A stretch of DNA of 64,000 nucleotides. Origin: Saccopteryx bilineata (lineage: Eukaryota; Chordata; Mammalia; Chiroptera; Emballonuridae). The position numbers and the translations under genes are program-made. A model generated the notes under the pieces. That model saw only the letters and a program-made list of their open reading frames with translations. It had not been told where the DNA came from and searched no databases. Where the stretch lies: assembly GCF_036850765.1 (NCBI RefSeq), contig NC_089495.1, forward strand, positions 199,586,847-199,650,846. The letters are read 5' to 3'. Shown here piece by piece: positions 47,089 through 59,200 of this stretch; within the stretch, counting starts at the first letter, position 1; each line of letters starts with the position of its first letter.

Positions 47089-47969
47089 AAACAAACAATC
47101 CAATAAAAAAATGGGAAGAGGACATGAACAGACACTTCTCCCAGGAAGAAATATAAATGGCCAACAGATATATGAAAAGATGCTCATCTTCGTTAGTTAT
47201 TAGAGAAATGCAAATCAAAACTGCAATGAGATACCACCTCACACCTGTTAGATTAGCTATTATTAACAAGACAGGTAATAACAAATGTTGGAGAGGCTGT
47301 GGAGAAAAAGGAACCCTCATACACTGTTGGTGGGAATGTAAAGTAATACAACCATTATGGAAGAAAGTATGGTGGTTACTCAAAAAACTGAAAATAGAAG
47401 TACCTTATGACCCAGCAATCCCTCTACTGGGTATATACCCCAAAAACTCAGAAACATTGATACGTAAAGACACATGCAGCCCCATGTTCATTGCAGCATT
47501 GTTTACAGTGGCCAGGACATGGAAACAACCAAAAAGCCCGTCAATAGATGACTGGATAAAGAAGATGTGGCACATATACACTATGGAATACTACTCAGCC
47601 ATAAGAAATGATGACATCGGATCATTTACAGCAAAATGGTGGGATCTTGATAACATTATATGAAGTGAAATAAGTAAATCAGAAAAAACCAGGAACTGCA
47701 TTATTCTATATGTAGGTGGGACATAAAAGTGAAACTAAGAGACACTGATAAGAGTGTGGTGGTTACGGGGGGAGGGGGGAGAGGGAGAGGGAAAGGGGGA
47801 GGGGGAGGGGCACAAAGAAAACTAGATAGAAGGTGACAGAGGACAATCTGACTTTGGGTGATGGGTATGCAACATAAGTGAACGACAAGATAACCTGGAG
47901 TTGTTATCTTTGAATATATGTATCCTGATTTATTGATGTTGCCCCATTAAAAATAAAATTATTAAAAAA
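47089..47969 (+). mobile_element. L1, 5'-truncated
   Basis: The sequence begins in the L1 ORF2 3' part (translated block [16 protein letters not shown], then [29 protein letters not shown] and [16 protein letters not shown]), then a G-rich 3' UTR tract and CCCCATTAAAAATAAAA. It is flanked by AAAATTTGTTTTC (47075-47087) and AAAATTTATTTTC (47970-47982). It lies 33 bp from the mariner. Confidence 0.93.
47157..47663 (+). pseudogene. L1 ORF2 C-terminal remnant
   Basis: A 168-codon open frame matches the C-terminal end of L1 ORF2p ([20 protein letters not shown] and [20 protein letters not shown]). There is no reverse transcriptase or endonuclease domain, so it is not functional. Confidence 0.88.
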
Positions 47970-48069
47970 AAAATTTATTTTCAATTCACCATTTTTTCTG
48001 AAGGTACACCCTCTAATGCTTCCATAGTCTCTGTAAAGAAACAGTAGTATAACAAAGGACTGAACTTAG

Positions 48070-48240
48070 AATTGAAAACCTGTATATCTGTGTCACCACT
48101 TGCCAGCCATGTGGCCTTGAATATGTTAATTAATCTGAGCTTCGATTTCTTCACCTGAAACTTGGGAATAATAGCTGTCCAACACTATGTTGTTGTGAGG
48201 GTCAAAGATAACACATAGGAAATGATCAAAATCCATAAGT
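48070..48240 (+). mobile_element. MIR SINE, old
   Basis: CACCACTTGCCAGCCATGTG, GCCTTGAATATGTTAATTAA and GTTGTGAGGGTCAAAGATAA follow the MIR core order. Confidence 0.7.
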
Positions 48241-48249
48241 GGTTTCAAC

Positions 48250-48975
48250 TAACATATCTACTTGAGGGCTAGGCCAGAGTTGTTCACAAGCGGACACGAG
48301 CCAGTTGTCCGTCTGCTTCAGAACCTGGGTTATAGAACTGACCCAGCAAATAACCCGGTGACCGTAAGGGAGTCTGGTGCACACGTGAAAACCTGCAGTG
48401 CTCAGGATCTGGGTGCATCCGCACGTGTATGTGGCGTGGCAGAGAGCACCCTTTCCCATTACAGACCTCTTCTGCTCTAGCCAGATCAGGAGAAGAAAGA
48501 CGCCATCTTTCAACTCTCTTCCCTTTGTCCAAGCAAATGAGACCAGACAACAACAGGGTGCCACAGCCGTGACCGTGATCAGCAGGGTGTAGAAACCAGC
48601 TGCAATGACTGCCAATGGACTAGGAATCTGGGATAATTGGCAGTGTCCTCTTTGCCCCTACTCCTGCATATTATTATAGATTGCTAAATCATTGTCAATA
48701 CACCCACCTGATGAAATTAAGCCCGTGGGGCCACTAGAGTTAGTATCACGGATGAATCCAGCAATGCAGCTGAGGTTTTCTTTGGCATAGAAGCAGAAAA
48801 CAAAGGTCGTTGTCTAAACAGCTCAAGTCTTTTCTTTGAAAAAAGACAAACTAGAGGCATATGAAAATTTCTGCAATTTCTGGCAAGTGTCCTCATTCAA
48901 ACTATAGATAGTAAGGTCAGTGTTCACGTTGCTAAGGAAGGGGTGACCCTGACGCTTGCGTCTTTATGTCATCTA
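48250..48975. other. Intergenic, no feature recognised
   Basis: No gene or repeat is named. A 129-codon minus-strand frame (48226-48615) has no recognisable domain. Confidence 0.4.
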
Positions 48976-48979
48976 ACAT

Positions 48980-49590
48980 TTAAGTAAATATTTTCTCTTT
49001 TACAATTTGGATCATCTACTTTTCCTCCACACAATATTGAAAAGTTGCATAAATAGCTGTTAGGTGTATTACTTGTGACACACTCCCAGAGTTAAACAGA
49101 AAATGCTCAAAAGCAAAAAAGAAAAAAAAAGGTGCTCAAGTAATCGGCAAGTAAAAGTTGTTTATATACCCTAAGGAAGAGACAATTAAGAAACAGTTTA
49201 TGCTGAACAGAATTTTGATCATAAAAACTAGTGATTCAAAGATCTAAAAAAGAACATACAAATCTAGAAAAATGTAAAACATATTTTATGTCTCCTATCA
49301 GAATTAACCTGAGAACACCTAAACGTTGTTTTTAAGAGATATCAATATTAAAAATTGTGCAAAGAAAATGTACCCATAGTGTTTAAACCCTAAAACCAAG
49401 AGCTGGTTTATGCATGACAAAAATAAAATTAAAAGCATATAAAATAATATGTAGTTTACAGAATTCAAAGAAAATCAGGGTGACTTTAAGTCAGCTGAAA
49501 GACAAACAGGGACGGGGACATTCTGTAAAGCAGATGCTCTGATGACGTCTACTGCAAGTGGGGTGGCAGGAGGCTCTGAACGCCGAGCTG
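48980..49590 (-). other. FAM83D: FAM83D 3' UTR region, 3' end not located
   Basis: This is the sequence just after the FAM83D stop on the minus strand. It is A/T-rich between 48960 and 49460. I find no AATAAA or ATTAAA hexamer on the minus strand in 48200-49590; only weaker variants such as TATAAA (about 49160) and CATAAA (about 49196 and 49407) occur. The extent is a guess. Confidence 0.4.
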
Positions 49591-50566
49591 TCACTGATAG
49601 GAGGGGTACAGTGCAATATCTCTGACAGCCAGCAAATTAACCGGGGCTCTGGTGAAGTTGCCAGAATGAAAGCCAGGATAGTGTTCAGTAAGAATTGCTC
49701 TCTGGGAGAGCATGCCCAGCATATGGTGGAGCCGGGACCGGATGCCAGATAAGTGCAGCTGCCGCTCTTTATTCAAGTTTCTAAGGGAGTCAAAGTAGGG
49801 GGAGCCCCAGTAGCTGGGGTGTCCGAGAAAGCCACGGTCAGTGGCTCTGACGGAGGTCTGGGAGCCGATGGAGCTTGCCACAGAGCCTTGGGAAGACAGC
49901 GAGGAAGAAGACTTCAAACTGGAAGATCTCGAGACAGACATCCTGGATACAGGTGACCCTTCTTTAGACTGGGCTCCCTGAGAAAAGAGAACATGCTCGT
50001 CCGCATGAGTCTGGGTGGTGGCCGCCATGAGCCGAACCACAGTTTGGGAGCTCGCTGCCCTGGTGGCGACTGTGGTCTGGGTCCCAGCGCTGGCGATGGC
50101 AGTGCTGGTTTGCGTTCCCGAGTCACTCACGCTCACTGCTGGCGTCTCCTCCCCTGGCTCTGTCTGAGTGGAGGCATCGGCCACCTTTCCGCCCACCGGT
50201 TCGTCCTTGTGGCTGTTGACGTAGTCTCCCTCACTGATGGTGGAGGACTCAGAGTCGTGGCGCCCGCCCGCTGCCCTGCCCTCGGGGGGCGCCGTACACT
50301 CCAGCTCGACCTTCTTGGGGGTGCTCGAGAGCCGGGCCAGCCGCAGCCGCAGCAGAGTGCCCAATGTGGTGGGCTCCTTGGACGGTGGCTTCCGGTCAAC
50401 CAGATGGTCAAACTTGCCGCTGATGCGAAAACTGGACAGGAGCTTGGTGCTGATGGGCTTTGACTGCGCATACAGGATACGGAACTCCAGGTCAAAGTGT
50501 TCAACCACTTGGCCAGACAGAATGACCAAGTTACTGCTGTTTAATTTGCCATCTGTCCACGTAAAA
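49591..50566 (-). CDS. FAM83D: FAM83D exon 4 (terminal coding exon)
   Basis: The exon opens with the last base of a Ser codon, then [12 protein letters not shown], and ends YPSYQ with TGA at 49591-49593. The first 40 or so residues finish DUF1669 ([20 protein letters not shown]). The rest is low-complexity and Ser/Thr-rich, with TQT motifs at 50161-50169, 50107-50115, 50074-50082 and 50008-50016, and a poly-Ser patch [15 protein letters not shown] that looks like a kinase target. Confidence 0.96.
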
Positions 50567-53500
50567 CTTTAGGATTAAAAACAAACAAACAGAAGCTGCT
50601 AAGAATAAGCAATTTTGGTCAACCTGAGTAATTGTCAACCTGAGTAGTAAAGCCCAGACACCCTGCTACATAAGAGTCATAACTCGGATGACAGCACGTC
50701 TATCAGGTGGTGTGAATTCAACCAGCCTTAACACAGGCACGTGACGTGTACAGGTTAATGTGAAAAGGCCAACACACCAAACCCAACACATCCTCAGCCT
50801 CAGAGTTTTAAGAACAAAGTGTGGTTTTTAAAGTATTTAGGCCAGCACCCTAAATATTCAAAGTGAGGAAACTGATGGCAGGAAGCTAGGTGGACCCTAG
50901 AGCAGGCCCAGTCCTTAACAGTGGCCAGGGAAGGGCCCCCGGCTCCCTCCAAGGCTGCCACTGTCACAAAGAAGACATTGTTGTTTTTCTAACGGTGCTA
51001 TGCTGCCGTTGCTGGAAACACACTTAGAGCTGATCAGGCCGGTGTACTTACCTGTCCAGCATCTCTGCCCCTTCCCCTGGTGACAGAACCCAAGCCCCGC
51101 CTATCTGAGAAGGCCTTCGGTATGCACCTCGTCTGATCACAAGAGAGGTGGGCATGTGACCAGGCTGGCCAGACTACCCTTTCCCCTTCGATACGGAGAG
51201 CTACCCAGGGCGGGCATGGGACCTGCCTCGGGCCAAGTAATTTTTCAAGGATTGATACCAGTGCTGAGAGAAACAAAGTCAATCTCTCTGGGAGACAGCT
51301 ATTAAAGGCCAGGTGTGAAAGCCTGCATCTTTGCCTTCAAATGAAGAGCGTGACTGGGAATAAAGACCAACTAGAGAAGCCAGGAGACAGTGTTCTGATC
51401 AATGTGTGGTCTCTAGGTCAAAAAGACCCACACCTTTCTACACTTGGAAGTCATGTGAGTCAATAAATTCCATCTGCAGAGTTCGAGTCAGCTTTTTGCA
51501 CCTGCTATCACACCACTGATAGAGAAGGAAGGTTCTGGTGGGAACCCTCAATGAGAACACGTCAATAAGACCCCTATCTAACACCAGGATGATCAAGGGT
51601 CCGCAACAAATGAAAGCTATCATCATCCTCAGCTGCAATGGTAGCATCTTTCATTTGTAGAGGGTACTTCTTTATATTTTAGAATAGCCAAAAACTAGTC
51701 GCACTACGTTTGGCTATTATAGAAAATCCTACTTTGGGTGAAGGTCTAGGTTCCTCCTGTTATTTAAAAACTTCTTGGCCCTGGCTGGTTGGCTCAGTGG
51801 TAGAGCGTCGGCCTGGTGTGCAGGAGTCCCAGGTTCGATTCCCAGCCAGGGCACACAGGAGAAGCGCCCATCTGGTGGGCGTGCCGGGTGGATCCCGGTC
51901 GGGCGCATGTGGGAGTCTGTCTGACTGCCTCCCCATTTCTAGCTTCGGAAAAATACAAAAAAAATAATAATAATAATAATTTTTTTTTAATTTTTTTAAA
52001 AACACTTCTTATAAAAAGAAGTCTAAGAAGAATATGACTTTTTTCCGGCACTGACGGCGCTGTTTGAGAAGGCGTCAAGACTTTCTTCATCTGACTGCCT
52101 CGTTGTCCACCTTTATCCAGAGCTGACACATAATTATCACTCAGGAATGTGTTTCTTCAAAAACTAGTTTTTCGGCCCTGGCCGGTTGGCTCAGTGGTAG
52201 AGCGTCGGCCTGGCTTGCGGGGGACCTGGGTTCGATTCCCGGCCAGGGCACATAGGAGAAGCGCCCATTTGCTTCTCCACCCCCACCCCCTCCTTCCTCT
52301 CTGTCTCTCTCTTCCCCTCCCGCAGCCAAGGCTCCATTGGAGCAAAGATGGCCCAGGCGCTGGGGATGGCTCCTTGGCCTCTGCCCCAGGCGCTAGAGTG
52401 GCTCTGGTTGCGGCAGAGCAACGCCCCAGAGGGGCAGAGCATCGCCCCCTGGTGGGCAGAACATCGCCCCCTGGTGGGCAGAGCATCGCCCCTGGTGGGC
52501 GTGCCAGGTGGATCCCGGTCGGGCGCATGCGGGAGTCTGTCTGACTGTCTCTCCCCGTTTCCAGCTTCAGAAAAATACAAAAAAAAAAAAAACCAAACTA
52601 GTTTTTCAATTTTTAAACTCTACAGACGCACCTCACACCCCCTCAGACAATCTAATGTAGAGATGGCCAAACATCGAAGCCACAGGAGAAAAAATGGCAA
52701 AGTCTCAACTTCTGAAACTCATGTTAACCACTCATTACCTCCACCCTCTATTCGGCTGCTCTGCACCCGCCCCGAATATGCCATTGCCCAGACGAGACTT
52801 CAGAGGTGGGGCCGGCACGGGTCAGCACTTTCCAGGCTAAAGCACTAGATTACAAGGCTGGAAGCAAGGTGAAGGATTTAAGTGTAAGCGGACAGTTTCA
52901 GCTCTGCCCTCTGCACTGATGCTCATGCCCAAGACTGTCCTTACCTTCAAATAAGCAGGGATGGGTTCCACAGACCCAAGGGGCAAGACCTGAGACTGCT
53001 CCTGTCATGGTCAACCCCAGTCATCCCTGCTGGCCTGCAAGGCTCGAATCTAGGACTTGCTCACCGTCGGGTCTCCAGGTAGATTTCAACCTCTGCACTT
53101 CAGTTTTGCAGACGGCAGGGCAGGGGAGGTGACCCCGTGCCAACTACCTCCTATGGGAGGAAGCTTTGGTGACCCTACTCAGACACAGATGTACACATCA
53201 CAGACTGCCTGGCGGAAGCCTTGTGTTGAGGGGGAGAAAAAGCTTTCACCTTCCCATGGCATGCTCCTTCTAAATAGATTAGAATAATAAGCATGGATGG
53301 GTGAGGAACTTACCTGTAGGAGCCTGTAGCCACTCGAATGCCATCAATCAGTGTGAACTTTTCGTGAACCTTCCCAACAATTTTGGTCCCTGACCTTGCA
53401 TAGTAGATATTTCCTGTAATAGTCCGAACTGTCATCAGCTATTGCAGGAGAGTAGGGAAAAAGAAATGAACAGTTTAATGAACAACTGATTAAGACAAGA

Positions 53501-56029
53501 AGGTTTAGTTTACATTCCTAAACAGACAAATTTATAAGCTGATGAGTGGGTCACGGTCACCACTCAGTGACAGTGCACCCGGTACGCCAGGCAGAGCGGG
53601 TCACGGTCACCACTCGGTGACAGTGCACCCGGTACGCCAGGCAGAGCGGGTCACGGTCACCACTCGGTGACAGTGCACCCGGTACGCCAGGCAGAGCGGG
53701 TCACGGTCACCACTTGGTGACAGTGCACCTGGTACTCTAGCCAGGTATTCTCGGGACTCAAGTCATGCTGCTTCGCATTCAGTTCAGCTTCTCATGTGCC
53801 CGTTGCTACATTTATTTTTGAGACCCTTACTTACTGCTCTAAAAGAAGACTCACATTTTGGTGATACTACACAGAATCCAAGAAATGATTTTTGAAACAA
53901 AGCCAGGGGATTAAATTATCAAAGGAAACACACTAGTAATAAGTAACATCTTAACAAAGGCTTAAAGAAGCTAAACTGGTATTTTTCCTACTTCTTTTGT
54001 TTAATAGGATCACTAATAAATAACAACCCCTTCTTATCCCAACACCATAAAGGTATAGGGAACACAGAATGAGCCTTCTCTAATACAGGACTTGAGACAG
54101 GAAACACTCATATCACATATGGCTTAATCAGCAATGTCATATTTCCTATAAGTATGTATTTACCAGAAAGGTACCCTGGTGACACACTGGGGCTTTACTG
54201 TATGTATATGTATAATTATCTTTATAAAATGACACATGTAAATGTATATACAATGGTATGCAAAATACTAAGACAATCTGCATTCTTTGGAGCAGATCAG
54301 TAGCTAAATATCTTTAGAAATCTTACACCTTCAAATTAAGTGTTTAAGATTTTTGTGTAACTCTCTCATTCATTCCACAAAGCCCCTACTATGTGTGTGC
54401 CAAGTCTTGCGACAAGAGAGATACAAGGCATGCTTCTTGCTATAAAGCCCACTCTTGACCTGCAGGGACTGGACAGGAGAGAGAAAAGTAATGAAAGATT
54501 GAAAACTATAGCAAGACTAACTAACATCATCCAAAGAAGTGAAAATATACAGCCACACAAAAACCTGTGCACAAATACTCACAGTATCTTTATTCCTAAT
54601 AGTAAAAGACTGAAACTATCCTAATGCCTTTCAGTGGGTGAACAGTTAAACTATGGTACAACCTACCAAGATACCACTACTGATACATACAACAATTTAA
54701 ACAGACCTCAAGGGCTTTACTTTATGTCCAGTGGAAAAAGCCAATCTCAAAACATCAGATACTAAATGGTTTCATGTATATAACATTCTCTAAATAACAA
54801 AATTACAGAGAGGGGGACAAATGAGTGGTTGCCAGGGTTAAAGACGGTGGGAGAAGGGCCCGGGGTGGGGGGCGCGGGACGTGACCAATCCGGTGAAGCA
54901 GGAGGGATCTCAGTGGTGCAGAATAGCTCTGTATGTTAATGGCACGTGGTTACACACATGTACACATGTGAGAAAACGGCACAGAGCTATTGACACACAT
55001 TGCACCCACGTCAATTTCCAGCTCCTGCTATCGTACTGTAAGTCACACAGACATGACCACTGGGGGACTCTGGGTGAAGGGTCCACGGTAACCTCTATAT
55101 TTACCTTGGCAATTTCCATGAATCTATCATTACTTAAAAAAATAAAAATAAAAAATAAAAAAACAAAATTGATGACAAGACATAACATCACTTCAGTGGT
55201 ATTCTCACCAAAATGCATAATCTGAATTTAACCATGAGGAAACATCAGACAACCACAAATTCTACAGAACACTGCCTAATATTCTTCAAAAGTGTCAAGA
55301 CCCTAAAAGACTAAGAAGGAGCCTGACCAGGTGGTGGTGCAATGGATAGAGCGTTGGACTGGGATGCGAAAGACCCAGGTTCGAGACCCCCGAGGCCACC
55401 AGTTTGAGCGCGGGTTCACATGGTTTGAACAAAAGCTCACCAGCGTGGACCCAAGGTCGCTGGCTCGAGCAAGGGGTTACCCAGTCTGCTGAAGGCCCAC
55501 GGTCAAGGCACATTCGAGAAAGCAATCAATGAACAACTAAGGTGTTGCAACGAAAAACTGATGATTGATGCTTCTCATTTCTCTCTGTTCCTGTCTGTCT
55601 GTCCCTATCTATCCCTCTCTCTGACTCTGTAAAAAAAAAAAACCGGCCCTGGCCGGTTGGCTCAGCGGTAGAGCGTCGGCCTAGCGTGCGGAGGACCCGG
55701 GTTCGATTCCCAGCCAGGGCACACAGGAGAAGCGCCCATTTGCTTCTCCACCCCTCCGCCGCGCCTTCCTCTCTGTCTCTCTCTTCCCCTCCCGCAGCCA
55801 AGGCTCCATTGGAGCAAAGATGGCCCGGGCGCTGGGGATGGCTCTGTGGCCTCCGCCCCAGGCGCTAGAGTGGCTCTGGTCGCAACATGGCGACGCCCAG
55901 GATGGGCAGAGCATCGCCCCCTGGTGGGCAGAGTGTCGCCCCATGGTGGGCGTGCCGGGTGAATCCCGGTCGGGCGCATGCGGGAGTCTGTCTGACTGTC
56001 TCTCCCTGTTTCCAGCTTCATAAATATAT

Positions 56030-56064
<35 letters not shown>

Positions 56065-56245
56065 GAAAAAAAAAAAAACCAAGAAGGAGGAACAGTTCCA
56101 GGCGAGAGGAAGCTAAGGAGACAGGACAAGTATGTGCCAGCTGTGGTCCTGGACTGAATCCTGGACAAGACAGAGGCTTTCGTGGAATGATTAGTGAAAT
56201 GTATAAGATCCTTAGCTCAAATAAGAGTTTTCTAACAAGCTTATT

Positions 56246-56276
<31 letters not shown>

Positions 56277-59200
56277 GTATTTTTCTGAAGCTGGAAATGG
56301 GGAGAGACAGTCAGACAGACTCCTGCATGCCCCTGACTGGGATCCACTGGCACGCCCACCAGGGGCGACACTCTGCCCCTCCGGAGCGTCGCTCTCTTGC
56401 GACCAGAGCCACTCTAGCGCCTGGGGCAGAGGCCAAGGAGCCATCCCCAGCACCCGGGCCATCTTTGCTCCAATGGAGCCTTGGCTGCGGGAGGGGAAGA
56501 GAGAGAGACAGAGAGAAAGGAGGGGGGGTGGAGAAGCAAATGGGAACTTCTCCTATGTGCCCTAGCCGGGAACCGAACCCGGGTCCCCCGCATGCCAGGC
56601 CGACGCTCTACCACTGAGCCAACCGGCCAGGGCCACAAGCTTAATTTTTGATTTTCAAATCTGTACTGAAATGTGTAAGATGGTAACATTTAGAGAATTT
56701 GGGTGAAGAGTATTCATGAACTCCTTATATTGTTTTTGTAACTCCTTTGTAAATCATCAATTATTTTCAAATGGAAATTAATTTTAAAAAAAAGGGGGGA
56801 ATAATTTCCACAGAGGTACACATGGAGCTGGCAGGGAGGGCTTCCTGAAGGAGGTGATGATTACTAAGCAGAGCTTCAAAGGATCAACACATAAGAGCAA
56901 GCTTAAAAAATATCACTATGGGCAGATTTAGGCTTGGTTTTGTGCATCTTTCTCTTCAGCACTTATCTGAATGTTGTGCAGGCTTCTGTGATGCTGGCCA
57001 AAGCACTTTTGAGGCCTGCTCACCAATGTGTGACCATGGGCTCACAGTCAGGACACCCACCATCCGAACCAGCCGCAGAGCTGGGCCTGGGGAGAGTCGG
57101 CCCCCACCGGGTGAGGGCACACGTTCACCAGCACAGACACGCCCAGGCGGGCGAGAGGAGCAGCCCGGGACGATGGCACCGCCCTGGGAGGAGCTAAGAC
57201 ACGATGACCACTGGGAGGAGTCAGCTCCCACCGGGTGAGGGCACATGGGTGAGGGCACACGTTCACCAGCACAGACACGCCCAGGCGAGAGGAGCAGCCC
57301 GGGACGATGGCGCCGCCCTCGGAGGAGCTAAGACACGATGATCACTGGGGGGAGTCAGCTCCCACCGGGTGAGAGCACACGTTCACCAGCACAGACACGC
57401 CCTGGCGGGCGAGAGGAGCAGCCCGGGACGATGGCACCGCCCTGGGAGGAGCTAAGACACGATGACCACTGGGGGGAGTCAGCTCCCACCGGGTGAGGGC
57501 ACATGGGTGAGGGCACACGTTCACCAGCACAGACACGCCCAGGCAAGTGGAGCAGCCAGGGGCGATGGCGCCGCCCTGGGAGGAGCTAAGACACATGACC
57601 ACTGGTGAGGCCAGAGGTACAGACCTCCCTTCTGCCCCTCCTCCGGAGGGTCAGGACACCCATAAAGGCACCAACCAGCAGTGCCCAACTGAGTAGGCAA
57701 GCAGTACTCCTAGATTTCTGCCAAGTAGATGGGTCAGAGCCAATCACTTGATCAAAGTTGTGGCTAGGACCATTCTGTGATTTTCCTGCTGCTGACCCAG
57801 CGCCTTAACTACAGAGACTGCCTTGAAATGGGGTGCTGACCCCTCAGTGTCTTCACCTGGCTCTACGTGAGCAGTCACGGACTGAACACATGGCTACAGG
57901 GCATGTGCTTTTCCTGGCCTGGCTGCATATTCCTTGGGTCCACCTGATCTCATTTTTTTACTGTTGGGTCACATGGCTAATTCATTTCACTGGGGCTCCA
58001 AGCTCCAAGCCTACCTCCATCGTGATTGGCTTTGTAGCACTGGCAACAAGTTACAAACTACTAATTAAACCCAATCCTCAGATTCCTCGTTAGGGAAAAC
58101 AACCAACAAGAATTCCATGGGAGAAGTTAAATAGCTGAAATTTTGCAAAACCAAATCGCTTGATAATAACAAGGCTGTAACTTTATTTCCCCTGTGCAGT
58201 AACCTACAGTATTAAAGCCCAAACTCTTTGCTTACTTTGCTGATGGCTTTACTCTCAGTCTCTAGAACGACTCATAGTAGGTGAGGAACTAAGTTGATAA
58301 AATTAAATTCTAAGCTCACAAGTAGCTTAATTTTTTATAAATGGGTGAAATAAATATGATTATTGTTCTTGCCTCTTTCCACTAAAGAGATCAAGCTAGC
58401 TAAGTTGTATGACATTACATTTAAATTCTTAAGCTCAAATATTTTCATGCTAAGAGTGAAGGACATAAAAAGTCTAATTTTATAATAACGAGACACAAGA
58501 GGCGCCTTGTGACCATGATGGCAGTCGGGGAGTCAAAGCCAGTCCCGCTCCTCACCAGCTGTGGACACTGCGCTCTCTGTCACCATTTCCTGATCTAAAG
58601 CGTAGGTAGAATGCCTCTTACTCAATAGGGCTTCTGTGAGGATTAAGTTGCATAACATTTGTCTAGAGCCTAGCGCAGTGCCAAGGACAGAGCAGCTCCA
58701 TAAATGGTGGTCACTATGAATAAAATCCGAGCCAACCAGCCTGATCAGGCGGTGGCGCAGTGGATAGAGCATCGGACTGGGATGCAGAGGACCCGGGTTC
58801 AAGACCCCGAGATCGCCAGCTTGAGGGCTCATCTGGTTTGAAGAAAAGCCCACCAGCTTGAACCCAAGGTCGGTGGCTACAGCAAGGGGTTACTCGGTCT
58901 GCTGAAAGCCCGTATGAGAAAGCAATCAATGAACAACTAAGGTGTTGCAACGCGCAATGAAAAACTAATGATTGATGCTTCTCATCTCTCTCCATTCCTG
59001 TCTGTCCCTGTCTATCCCTCTCTCTGACTCACTCTCTGTCTCTGTAATAAATAAATAAATAAATAAATAAGAATTTAAAATCCGAGCCAGCCAGCATTAC
59101 AGTCAGAGGTAGCTGCTACCAAGGCAGGCCCTGGACGTCAACAGCCAGGCTCCCGGTGAGGGGGCAGCACGAGGTGAGGCAGAGGCCAAGCTTTGAATCC

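Noticed and set aside
55662..56371. Open frames of 90-168 codons over VES SINEs (also at 26845, 28274, 35113, 44251 and 52157)
   Set aside because: All are translations of SINE bodies and recur with the same residues in each copy. They do not encode host proteins.
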